From positions 15,724-24,550 of the forward strand of contig JAHDHT010000039.1 of the NCBI GenBank assembly GCA_020631175.1: a DNA stretch of 8,827 nt, in the 5' to 3' direction. The position numbers and the translations under genes were made by a program. The DNA comes from Chitinophagales bacterium. Its GTDB lineage: Bacteria > Bacteroidota > Bacteroidia > Chitinophagales > JAHDHT01. Below are positions 1 to 7,092 of the stretch, piece by piece. Position 1 is the stretch's first letter, and each line of letters starts with the position of its first letter. The notes under the pieces were generated by a model. The model made no database searches. It was not told the origin of the DNA and was given only the letters and a program-made list of their open reading frames with translations.

Positions 1-95
1 CCATTCGAGTCTGCATCAAAATCTTCTGAAAAAAGATTCCATCCCATAACAGGAATAGTTAAAAATAGGAAAATAAAACTAATTAAATTTGGCAT
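1..95 (-). CDS. Secreted protein, N-terminal fragment (runs off left edge)
   Basis: Reading the minus strand from the ATG at 95-93 gives 31 codons with no stop before the window edge. The peptide begins MPNLISFIFLFLTIPVMGW and continues NLFSEDFDADSNG. The first 18 or so residues form a short hydrophobic segment that looks like a Sec signal peptide. The following E-D-F-D-A-D-S-N-G stretch resembles the start of the beta-sandwich modules seen at the mature N-terminus of many Bacteroidota secreted proteins. An in-frame TAA lies upstream (complement of about 126-128) with no other ATG between, so this start is well constrained. The gene is divergent from the T9SS-cargo gene at 246. Only the first tenth or less of a typical secreted protein is visible, so its function cannot be stated. 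Confidence 0.6.
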   Translation of the reverse strand, partial: MPNLISFIFLFLTIPVMGWNLFSEDFDADSN

Positions 96-245
96 ATAAT
101 AGTTGATTTTTTGTCTACAGACTCCTAATTAAACGTATAAATAATGCTTTGGTTTAAGTAATTTATTATGTTTATCTCGTGATTCTTTTAATTTTTTTAG
201 CCTGTAATTCTAAGAATAATTGTAGTACATCATCGTTTATATATT
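96..245. promoter_or_regulatory. Divergent intergenic region with weak promoter candidates
   Basis: This 150-bp AT-rich spacer separates two divergently transcribed secreted-protein genes and must hold both promoters. On the minus strand, TACGTTTA (complement of 130-137) matches seven of eight positions of the Bacteroidota -7 consensus TAnnTTTG. It sits about 34 nt before the ATG at 95. I see no good TTTG -33 partner for it. On the plus strand I see only poor matches. No strong Shine-Dalgarno sequence precedes either start, which is usual in this phylum. Confidence 0.3.
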
Positions 246-1664
246 ATGAAATACTTCCTGCTTACATTTATATTTACATGTGTTTTAAGTTTCGTTTTAG
301 TTTCACAAACTTTCAATGAAAATTTATTATCTGATCAATTAATATTAGATCTTGATTTTTCAAATCCAAAAGAAGTTAATAATCGATTACACACTATGAA
401 GTTGTTAAACTCAACAACATTAAATATGGATAGCTCAATTCTCTTTTCATACACAGAAAATGGCCAAAAATTCCCGTCAGAAATATATTACTATGAATAT
501 GACACTGATCGAAATTTGATTTCATTTTGCCGTCAGTCTTACATTGATTTAAATCCAAATAACATTTATGAATATAAGTATACCTTCGAATATGATGAAA
601 ATGGTCGCTTGATTGAACAAAATCAATTTGTCTGGGATCAAGAATTATTAGACTGGGATTTGCGAAATATAGTTCATGTTGAATGGAATGAACAAAATAG
701 TGAAATTGATAATTGGAAGCGATATTTGTATATAAATGCAGACTCTTTATTTTTGAGTGATAAGTATCAATATGTCTATAATGTAGATGGAGAATTAATA
801 GAAGAAATTAGTTTTAATCTTAACATTCAAAACGAATTAAAATACGAGAACAAAATAGTTTATCTCGAAACTGAATTTGATTCAATAAAAGAAAGAGAAT
901 ATTACTATTGGGTACCTCCTTATAGCTATTGGCGCTTAGAAGCCAAATCATTAACAACCTATCATGATAATAAAATCAAAAAGGTTGAATCTTTTACGTA
1001 CAATGCCAATAATGCAAGTTGGAAAAATCAGTCGAAAAGAATTTATATTTACAATCAATCAGATGAATTAGAAACTTTGACTTTTTATACTTGGGAAAAT
1101 GAGGATAATTATTTCCGTGACTATTCAAGAAGAAATTATCTTTTTGACTTTAACGGTAATGAAAGTCAGTTGATTTTTGAATATAAATTGGAAGGTGAGA
1201 ATTTTTGGCGCACATCAAGAAAAACGAATTGGTATTTCGATTTGTCGTATGATTTTGGATTTGAAATTTATGCTCCGTTGGTTGGAGGTGGATATGTTGA
1301 ACGCTCAATTTACAACCCGGTTTTAAAGTTTATTTCAAGTAATTATGTGGATAGCATCAATCAATTTAAAGTAAATTATGATGTAGAATATTTTTATTCT
1401 GATAAAATTGTTTCTATAAATGACATAGTTCATCAAGCGAATATTTACCCAAATCCATTTTCTGAAGAATTAAATATCAACATATCAGAAAGTTATAGTA
1501 CGGTAGTTTTCAAGTTATTTAGTATTGATGGTAAGCTGGTAAATGAAAAATCAATAAAAGGAAATGCCAAAATCAATATGGGTAATTTAAACTCAGGAAT
1601 ATTTTTTTACAAAGTCTATTTTGAAAATGAACTGTTAACATCCGGCAAAGTTATTAAACAATAA
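246..1664 (+). CDS. Secreted protein with YD-like repeats and C-terminal T9SS type A sorting domain
   Basis: This 472-residue protein has an N-terminal hydrophobic signal peptide (about residues 1-20). A central region (about 80-330) is very rich in Tyr, Trp, Asp, Glu and Asn. It contains recurring units such as YEYDTDRNLISF (83-94), FEYDENGRLIE (114-124) and YVYNVDGELIEE (176-187), which resemble the YD-type beta-hairpin repeats of cell-surface proteins. The last 75 residues (398-472) open with NIYPNPF and end in a GKVIKQ-like strand, typical of the T9SS type A C-terminal sorting domain. That domain directs outer-membrane export through the type IX machinery and is normally removed or replaced by a lipid anchor. 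No catalytic motif is evident, so the role of the passenger (adhesion, binding or other) is unknown. The gene converges on the kinase gene, with 6 bp between stop codons. The sorting-domain call is firm; the YD-like description is by eye. Confidence 0.87.
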   Translation: MKYFLLTFIFTCVLSFVLVSQTFNENLLSDQLILDLDFSNPKEVNNRLHTMKLLNSTTLNMDSSILFSYTENGQKFPSEIYYYEYDTDRNLISFCRQSYIDLNPNNIYEYKYTFEYDENGRLIEQNQFVWDQELLDWDLRNIVHVEWNEQNSEIDNWKRYLYINADSLFLSDKYQYVYNVDGELIEEISFNLNIQNELKYENKIVYLETEFDSIKEREYYYWVPPYSYWRLEAKSLTTYHDNKIKKVESFTYNANNASWKNQSKRIYIYNQSDELETLTFYTWENEDNYFRDYSRRNYLFDFNGNESQLIFEYKLEGENFWRTSRKTNWYFDLSYDFGFEIYAPLVGGGYVERSIYNPVLKFISSNYVDSINQFKVNYDVEYFYSDKIVSINDIVHQANIYPNPFSEELNINISESYSTVVFKLFSIDGKLVNEKSIKGNAKINMGNLNSGIFFYKVYFENELLTSGKVIKQ

Positions 1665-1670
1665 TATATA

Positions 1671-3566
1671 CTATTCAAAAATAGAATAAGGTATTTCCAG
1701 CTCAATAAATGTTCCCCTTTTAGGATGTGCATCAACCCGCAATTCTCCATCCATTGCTTCAACCCGTGCCAGTAAATTTTTTAATCCATGTGAAGATTTG
1801 TTTTCAATGGCTTCTTGCAAATTAAAGCCTTTTCCATTATCATCAATCGTAATAAACAAGGCTGAACCTTTTTTTAAATATTGTAAACTAATTATAGAAG
1901 CGTCAGCATGTTTAATAGCATTGTTTAAAAGCTCTTGAGTAATTCTAAATACATTTAATATGATAGAAGTATTTTCAGAATCCAATTCTATGTTAGAATA
2001 AAACTCCACATCAATATTCTCAAAGCTGCTGTTAATGATTTCCACCATTTCATTTACAGCAGGTAGAATTCCTTTTTCTGTTAAGGTACGTGGAATAATA
2101 TCTTTTAGGATGTCGCTGAAATCTCCATTGGCTTTATTAACGAGTTGTTGAACCTGTTCAAACTGTTTTTTCATTTCAGGGTCTTTGTTTTTCAGCATCA
2201 TATCACCAAGCTGTAAGGTGATCAATGTCATTGTTGTTCCTAATCCATCATGCATATCACTACGAATTCTATTGCGTTCCATTTCAATTCCGCTTTGCAT
2301 AGAAACGATTAATTTTTCCCGTTTGTCAGAATTTTCCTGAAGTAAAGTGATTATTCGTCCAAACAATAAACGACCCAATGCAACAAGTAGTGCAATTGCA
2401 CCTGCCCAAATGAAAATATATAAATAGTCAAATTCAAGATTAAAAATTGAATAAACCAACGCTAATAAAAAACCTGTGAAAAGTAATAGCATTGGAAGAA
2501 GCATAATGCTTGATTCTACGAATCGACCGCGAATCTGTATTAATAATCGCATGGCAATAAGCAGAACGACAGATAATAAAAGAACAACATTAATTGTAGC
2601 GACTAATATTCTTGCATTTTTTAATGGTAAATAGGGTAGACAAAGACTTGCAATTATAAATGATATTATGATTATAGAAAATACCCTTATGTATTTATAG
2701 AAGTTTGGTAGATATTCCGGAATTCTAAAAAAACCGGCATAAAAATAAATGGCAAATAAAAAAAATGATAGGGTAAAAGTAAACCGAGATATGTGTTGAA
2801 TATATGGACTCCAGAACCAAAAGTATTGATAACCTAATCCAGTAAAAACCAATGCAAGTAATACTCCATTTGCAATAAATAGTAAAAAACTTATTTGTCT
2901 TTTAGGAGCTCTTTCCCATCGTAAAAGAGAAGTAGCGATTAAAAAGAAGAAACTAAAACCAAAGAAAAAACCAAAAAAGACATAGTGAAATTGATCTCTT
3001 GATGCTAATGCATCCGGACTCCAAAGTGTTAATGGAATAGGAGCAGGTTCATTTAAAACAGGAATAAATTTATCAAGTCCATTTAATTGTGTTGGAAGGA
3101 AAAGAACAATGTCTTCCGATTTTCCTGAACTAAGTTCAATAGGGAAAATAAAGTTTCGATGTTTAATTGGTCGTTCATAAAACGGTTGCTCATCGCCAGT
3201 GCCTATAACTGATCCAGATGCAAATGCAATGATTTTTTCAATATGGGAATTACCGATTTCAAGAAATAACTGCTGATACTTTTGATCTAAATTTCGGACT
3301 TTAAATTTTAAAAAAATACTACGATTACCACCAAGTAGACTTTCAATATCAGCATTTTCTAAAGGAGAAAAGTTTAATCCTGCTAATTGTTCTGTTAATT
3401 GCGTAGGATTTTGTGTACCTAAATGTAAAAAGCTAGTAAGTTCAGCATAACTTAAATCATTGATTTCTATTTCTGCAATTTCAAAATCTGAATCTATGTT
3501 GATCTGCGCATATGTATATGCAGAAATCAACAACAAGCAGAATTTAAAAAGCAGTTTTCTTAACAT
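1671..3566 (-). CDS. 7TMR-DISM sensor histidine kinase (HisKA_3 / HATPase_c)
   Basis: This 631-residue membrane kinase is predicted to sense an extracellular signal and phosphorylate a response regulator. A signal peptide (1-20, ending AYTYA before QIN) is followed by a periplasmic domain of about 25-180 that fits a 7TMR-DISMED2-type, jelly-roll-like sensor. Then come about seven hydrophobic helices between 190 and 405, matching the 7TMR-DISM membrane module. A short linker leads to the HisKA_3 dimerisation box ERNRIRSDMHDGLG (430-443), where His439 is the expected phospho-acceptor. The ATPase domain shows the N box RITQELLNNAIKHA (541-554), the G1 motif DDNGKGF (575-581) and the G2 motif HGLKNL (593-598). 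All catalytic elements look intact. HisKA_3 kinases normally partner with NarL/LuxR-type response regulators, but none is encoded here, so it is an orphan within the window. It lies 105 bp downstream of the PL7 lyase on the same strand, with a terminator-like hairpin between. The ligand is unknown. Confidence 0.93.
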   Translation of the reverse strand: MLRKLLFKFCLLLISAYTYAQINIDSDFEIAEIEINDLSYAELTSFLHLGTQNPTQLTEQLAGLNFSPLENADIESLLGGNRSIFLKFKVRNLDQKYQQLFLEIGNSHIEKIIAFASGSVIGTGDEQPFYERPIKHRNFIFPIELSSGKSEDIVLFLPTQLNGLDKFIPVLNEPAPIPLTLWSPDALASRDQFHYVFFGFFFGFSFFFLIATSLLRWERAPKRQISFLLFIANGVLLALVFTGLGYQYFWFWSPYIQHISRFTFTLSFFLFAIYFYAGFFRIPEYLPNFYKYIRVFSIIIISFIIASLCLPYLPLKNARILVATINVVLLLSVVLLIAMRLLIQIRGRFVESSIMLLPMLLLFTGFLLALVYSIFNLEFDYLYIFIWAGAIALLVALGRLLFGRIITLLQENSDKREKLIVSMQSGIEMERNRIRSDMHDGLGTTMTLITLQLGDMMLKNKDPEMKKQFEQVQQLVNKANGDFSDILKDIIPRTLTEKGILPAVNEMVEIINSSFENIDVEFYSNIELDSENTSIILNVFRITQELLNNAIKHADASIISLQYLKKGSALFITIDDNGKGFNLQEAIENKSSHGLKNLLARVEAMDGELRVDAHPKRGTFIELEIPYSIFE

Positions 3567-3612
3567 CAGACTTCAATTTATGAAAATTGAGCTAAATAAG
3601 CAGAGATGTAAA

Positions 3613-3641
3613 ATAGCTTAGTAAAAATGTTTTACTGCTAT
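3613..3641 (-). terminator. Hairpin downstream of the PL7 lyase gene, possible intrinsic terminator
   Basis: A 7-bp stem (AGTAAAA 3620-3626 with TTTTACT 3630-3636, 3-nt loop) is extended past a 2-nt bulge by five more pairs (ATAGC 3613-3617 with GCTAT 3637-3641). On the minus strand it begins about 30 nt after the lyase stop codon and is followed by a short T-rich stretch before the kinase start at 3566. The stem is AT-rich and the T tract is short, so it would be a modest terminator. Its position suggests that the kinase has its own promoter or depends on read-through. Confidence 0.45.
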
Positions 3642-3671
3642 AGCTTTTATTTTCCTGATATTATTTAAACA

Positions 3672-5729
3672 CTATTCAGGAGATATTCCTGGTCCTACAG
3701 ATGCTTCCCGAAACCATACTTCTGTGTAAGCTCCATTTTCATATTGCTTCTGAATGTCTCCATCAAAAGTTTCTGCTCCTGCGCACCAAACCATATTTTT
3801 TTCTGGGTCTTTCCCATTTGTCTGATTATATGCTCCTTGTTTGAAATAATTTAGTTCTCCCGCATAAGCTTCAGCGCGTTCTGTTCCGTCCTGACCTATT
3901 GGTACAAATATTTTCTTCACTTGTTCCGGCATATCTGCCTTATTTACAAATTCTGATTGAATCAGATTTTTTGTAAATGTTTTCGTTTCGTGACCTTCTG
4001 CTTTAAATGTTAAATACATGATCCCCTTATATACATTTACTTCATAGCTGAATTCTTCACCCAATTTAATTCCCTCAGAGGGTTCACTTGGGTAATCCAT
4101 TTTACTTTTTCCAATTTCAGACATGTCGTATCCCCATACTGCTGAAGAATAATCCCAACGACCAGAATTATCATCCCCGTCAGTATTTATTTCGTAGTTC
4201 CAGAAAACCGAACCTTTTGTATGTCCGGGGAATTTTTTATAAAATATTTTCAGAGGTTCATTCTCGTGTCCTTCACCACTATGAATCTGACCTACAACAG
4301 TTGAGAATGAAGCAGCTACTCTTGCATCACCTGTAGTTGAAACCTGCATTACTTTGCATGTACCGGTTAATCTTCCACCTTCTTCCGGTGTCCATTCTCT
4401 GTTTTCATGTAATTCTGTTCTTGTATTACTTGAGTTTTTTGAAGTAACGCCAGAGTTAGGGGTTTTATAAACCACCCATCTTCGATTCCCATCGATTACG
4501 GTATAAAAGAAATCTTTATCCTCAAAGTCAACCAAGTCGTTAACGCTTGTACCATCACCCATTAGCATTTTGAATTTATCCATAAAGGGAATCACTTCAC
4601 TTGGGTAAACTGTTTTTTGACTTAAGCCATCGTTAGCTGTAAAATATCCTTCATTTGAATAGGCCTCTTCATCAACATAAATTTCAGCGGATTTAAACCA
4701 GACTTCTGCATAATTTCCATCTGCATATTGTTTTTGAATATCTCCGCCATGTGTTTCAGCACCTGAACACCATACTTTATTTACAACCGGATCTTTTCCG
4801 TTTGTTTGATTATAAGATCCCAGTTTAAAAAACAATCCCTCATCAGCATATGCATTTTCACGCTCAACTCCGTCCTGACCAATTGGCACAAATAAACCTT
4901 TTACCTGCTCAGGCATATCCGATTCTTTTGTGTAAATTGATTCAATTAAATTTTTAGTGAATGTTTTTGTTTCATGTCCTTTACTTGTAAAAGTTAAGTA
5001 CATCATTCCGTCCTTAATATCAACTTCATAAGAAAATTCTTCACCTAATTTAATTCCGTCTTTTGGTTCTTCTGGATAATTATCTTTTGAATTTCCTACT
5101 ACAGAAAAATCATATCCCCAAACAGGGTAGGAGTAATCCCATCGACCTGAATTATCATCGCCTGCTGTATTGATTTCATAATTCCAGAAAACCGATCCTT
5201 TTTCATGTCCGGGAAACTTTTTATAAAATATTTTTAGAGGTTCATTTTCATGTCCATCAGCACTGTGAATTTGTCCTACTACAACGGAGTAGGTGGCGGC
5301 TACAGTTGCATCACCGGTAGTGGCAACGTTCATAACTTTTAAAGTAGCTTTTAAGTTCGCCGGAGTCATTGGCGACCATTTTTTCAACTGAGCTAATTCT
5401 GTTCTTGTATTATTAGAAGTTCCATGCGTATTACCTCTGTTTGGTGTCTTAAAAACGACCCAATCTTGCTTAGAATCATTCACTGTATAGAAGAAATCCT
5501 CTTGCTCAAAATCGGTTGCTTTACCGGCATTTGAACCATCCCCTAATATTAAATTCCAATGTTGAAAAAAAGGAATGACCTCATTGGGTAATTTGGTAGT
5601 ATTTACTACGTTTTTTACATCGGAAGAACTAATTTTTTTAGATTGTTTATTACAAGCAAAAATAAGTGTTAAAATACATAAAATGAATAAGATACGTATT
5701 GTGTAATTACTGTATATAAAGGTTCGCAT
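3672..5729 (-). CDS. Lipoprotein with two tandem polysaccharide lyase family 7 (alginate lyase) domains
   Basis: The protein is predicted to cleave alginate, or a related uronate polymer, by beta-elimination at the cell envelope. I chose the ATG at 5729 because it gives a compact lipoprotein signal (MRTFIYSNYTIRILFILC followed by the lipobox LIFAC). An in-frame ATG at 5771 would add 14 charged residues in front. Residue numbers here follow the longer 699-residue reading, where the lipid-anchored Cys is 40. Domain 1 spans about 62-366 and domain 2 about 390-690. Each carries the three PL7 signatures: RTEL (123-126; 451-454), QIH (167-169; 495-497) and the FKxGxYNQ block (315-322; 643-650). The catalytic Arg, Gln, His and Tyr are therefore present twice. 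QIH, rather than QVH, is usually linked to activity on guluronate-containing alginate. The NEPLKIFYKKFPGH block recalls PL7 subfamily 5, but I cannot confirm that without a search. No SusC/SusD, transporter or other alginate gene is nearby. No clear acidic export signal follows the Cys, so inner versus outer face is undecided. Confidence 0.93.
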   Translation of the reverse strand: MRTFIYSNYTIRILFILCILTLIFACNKQSKKISSSDVKNVVNTTKLPNEVIPFFQHWNLILGDGSNAGKATDFEQEDFFYTVNDSKQDWVVFKTPNRGNTHGTSNNTRTELAQLKKWSPMTPANLKATLKVMNVATTGDATVAATYSVVVGQIHSADGHENEPLKIFYKKFPGHEKGSVFWNYEINTAGDDNSGRWDYSYPVWGYDFSVVGNSKDNYPEEPKDGIKLGEEFSYEVDIKDGMMYLTFTSKGHETKTFTKNLIESIYTKESDMPEQVKGLFVPIGQDGVERENAYADEGLFFKLGSYNQTNGKDPVVNKVWCSGAETHGGDIQKQYADGNYAEVWFKSAEIYVDEEAYSNEGYFTANDGLSQKTVYPSEVIPFMDKFKMLMGDGTSVNDLVDFEDKDFFYTVIDGNRRWVVYKTPNSGVTSKNSSNTRTELHENREWTPEEGGRLTGTCKVMQVSTTGDARVAASFSTVVGQIHSGEGHENEPLKIFYKKFPGHTKGSVFWNYEINTDGDDNSGRWDYSSAVWGYDMSEIGKSKMDYPSEPSEGIKLGEEFSYEVNVYKGIMYLTFKAEGHETKTFTKNLIQSEFVNKADMPEQVKKIFVPIGQDGTERAEAYAGELNYFKQGAYNQTNGKDPEKNMVWCAGAETFDGDIQKQYENGAYTEVWFREASVGPGISPE
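3702..5588 (-). repeat. Internal tandem duplication of the PL7 domain (two ~0.9-kb coding units)
   Basis: The coding units at about 4674-5588 (domain 1) and 3702-4604 (domain 2) are offset by 984 nt (328 codons) and encode matching folds in the same order. Over the 56-residue block starting GQIHS (residues 166-221 against 494-549, longer numbering), I count 50 identities. The N-terminal parts of each unit are clearly more diverged, for example GNTHGTSNNTRTEL against GVTSKNSSNTRTEL. The nucleotide sequences carry many synonymous differences, so the duplication is not brand new. A linker of roughly 25 residues joins the domains. Confidence 0.9.
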
Positions 5730-5771
5730 TGACTTGAATTTATTTATTTCTTTGGCACGTTTAATATACAT

Positions 5772-6023
5772 GAAAAAATGCGATTTCGTGTTATTTTACA
5801 GGCAATAAAATGACTGAAATTATGCTATGAAAAACACACAAATAAACTAGCCTTGATTGTAGTGGAAAGCCGCTTTTTGAGAAGTGCCTGAAGCAAAGCC
5901 GGTCGAAGGTTGACCAGCGGGAAAACAAGAGCGGTTTATGCGAAAGTGCCTGATCGAAAAGTGCCTTGCAACGGAAAGCAAGAGTACAGCCGGAGTCGAA
6001 GCCCGAAACAAGCGCTTCAAAAA
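5772..6023. repeat. GC-richer intergenic stretch with degenerate short repeats
   Basis: This 252-bp spacer lies between the lyase start and the ftsX stop. Bases 5881-6010 contain 69 G/C of 130, while the adjacent 5761-5820 has 15 of 60. Within it, AAGTGCCT occurs three times on the plus strand (5882-5889, 5944-5951, 5959-5966). GGAAAACAAGAG (5920-5931) recurs as GGAAAGCAAGAG (5973-5984). GCCGGTCGAAG (5898-5908) recurs as GCCGGAGTCGAAG (5989-6001). The ends, CTTTTTGAGAAG (5873-5884) and CTTCAAAAA (6015-6023), are loosely inverted copies. A short hairpin (CTTGC 5965-5969 with GCAAG 5978-5982) is also present. Stops interrupt the reading frames I tried, so it does not look coding. It could be an intergenic repeat element or a MITE-like remnant, and it must also hold the lyase promoter. 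No single interpretation is firm. Confidence 0.5.
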
Positions 6024-6896
6024 TTAATACAAATCATCCAGCTTCATTTTCAGATATTTTTTCACTGATCTTTTTGTCGACCACCAGGAAATAAAAATTC
6101 CAACGGCAAAAATAAGTACTGCTACTATTACGAAGCGAATGATATCTCTTAAAACGGTTAGTTCCGGAAAACTGTTTTGGATGTAAATTGTGATGAGGGC
6201 CAAAATGGCGATTGCTACAAATGCGCTAATGAGACCGTTATTTATACTTTGAGTAATAAAAGGTCGTGTAATAAATTTTCTTGTAGCGCCTACCAATTGC
6301 ATACTTCGTATTATAAATCGTTGCGAATACATCATTAAGCGAATCGTATTATCAATTAATGTGATTGCAATAAAAAAGAAAAGCAAACTGAAAACAATAA
6401 TGGCAATCGAAACATTTCTCACATTTTTATTAATCAGCTGCACCAGATTTTTCTGATAATAAACTTCCTTTACAGCCGAATATCGTTCCAGATTTTGTTT
6501 AATGGGTTCTATGCTATCCTGTTGGGCGTAAGAAGAAAATAGTCTTAAATCGAAACTGGCGAAAAGCGGATTGTATCCTAAAACATCTTCAAACTGTTCG
6601 TCAAAAGACTCTTTAAACCGATCGGCTGCCATACTTTTAGAAACAAACTCAACCCTTTTGCTATAGGGGGCTGATTCGATATCCTGTTGCAGTTTAATAA
6701 TGTCTGCATCTTTAACTTCATCTTTTAGAATAATAGTAATCTCGATATTCTCTCTGAAATACTGTGCAATTGCGTGCGCATTTAAAACGACCATACCGAG
6801 AATACCCAATAATAAAAGCACCGCAGTTATGCCTACGATTCCATATACCTGAGAAGGCTTCGAACGTTTGACCGGCTTTTTTGGATCAGTACTCAT
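6024..6896 (-). CDS. ftsX: Cell division protein FtsX (ABC transporter permease-like)
   Basis: FtsX is the membrane partner of the FtsE ATPase. Together they act at the septum and, in several bacteria, activate peptidoglycan hydrolases through the FtsX extracytoplasmic domain. The predicted layout is typical: a short basic cytoplasmic N-terminus, a first membrane helix (about 26-49, counted from the upstream ATG at 6923), a roughly 120-residue extracytoplasmic domain (50-170) and three further helices (about 171-192, 226-248, 262-282). The MQLVGATRKFITRPF segment (208-222) is the conserved FtsX cytoplasmic loop motif. Length is normal for Bacteroidota. I favour the ATG at 6896 (MSTDPKKPVKRSK), which gives the usual short basic leader; the ATG at 6923 adds nine residues and remains possible. 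No Shine-Dalgarno sequence decides between them. FtsE is not encoded here, which is common in this phylum. Confidence 0.92.
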   Translation of the reverse strand: MSTDPKKPVKRSKPSQVYGIVGITAVLLLLGILGMVVLNAHAIAQYFRENIEITIILKDEVKDADIIKLQQDIESAPYSKRVEFVSKSMAADRFKESFDEQFEDVLGYNPLFASFDLRLFSSYAQQDSIEPIKQNLERYSAVKEVYYQKNLVQLINKNVRNVSIAIIVFSLLFFFIAITLIDNTIRLMMYSQRFIIRSMQLVGATRKFITRPFITQSINNGLISAFVAIAILALITIYIQNSFPELTVLRDIIRFVIVAVLIFAVGIFISWWSTKRSVKKYLKMKLDDLY

Positions 6897-6967
6897 GTAA
6901 GGGACGAAGTTAAGGTATCGCATTGAAAGGATGAGCTTGGATTATAAACAGTTTTTTTTAGCAGCAT

Positions 6968-7075
6968 GTAGCACAGTACTTAGTAGCACAGTAATTAGCA
7001 ATTACCAACTAGCAGAAAATAGCATGTACATCCGAATTATTCTACCGTGCTACAGGGTACTAAGTACCGCGCTAC
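6968..7075. repeat. GTAGCAC-type repeats in inverted arrangement, ftsX/PH-protein divergent spacer
   Basis: Four copies of an 11-bp motif GTAGCRCRGTA occur here. Two are direct (6968-6978 and 6983-6993, both GTAGCACAGTA, 15 bp apart). Two are inverted (7043-7053 reading GTAGCACGGTA, and 7065-7075 reading GTAGCGCGGTA on the minus strand). The outer copies extend to an 18-bp imperfect inverted repeat, GTAGCACAGTACTTAGTA at 6968-6985 against 7058-7075, with 16 of 18 matching and a 72-nt loop. Further TAGCA fragments fill the loop. It lies in the 255-282-bp gap between divergent genes and would fall in the ftsX leader if transcription starts upstream of it. It may be an extragenic repeat family, an RNA hairpin or a binding-site cluster; the sequence does not decide. 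Confidence 0.6.
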
Positions 7076-7092
7076 TATCCAAAAGAACCTTT

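Noticed and set aside
1665..1690. Possible bidirectional terminator between the convergent genes
   Set aside because: Only a 5-bp, all-but-one A/T stem (CTATT 1671-1675 with AATAG 1680-1684) is visible, and it lies inside the kinase stop region. It is too weak to call.
4088..4336. Plus-strand open frame of 82 codons
   Set aside because: It lies entirely inside the lyase gene on the opposite strand. Its protein has no recognisable pattern, and the lyase frame shows clear conserved motifs across the same bases.
1671..5771. Polysaccharide utilisation locus
   Set aside because: Only a lyase and a kinase are present. There is no SusC/SusD pair, transporter, oligoalginate lyase or sugar-acid catabolic gene in the window.
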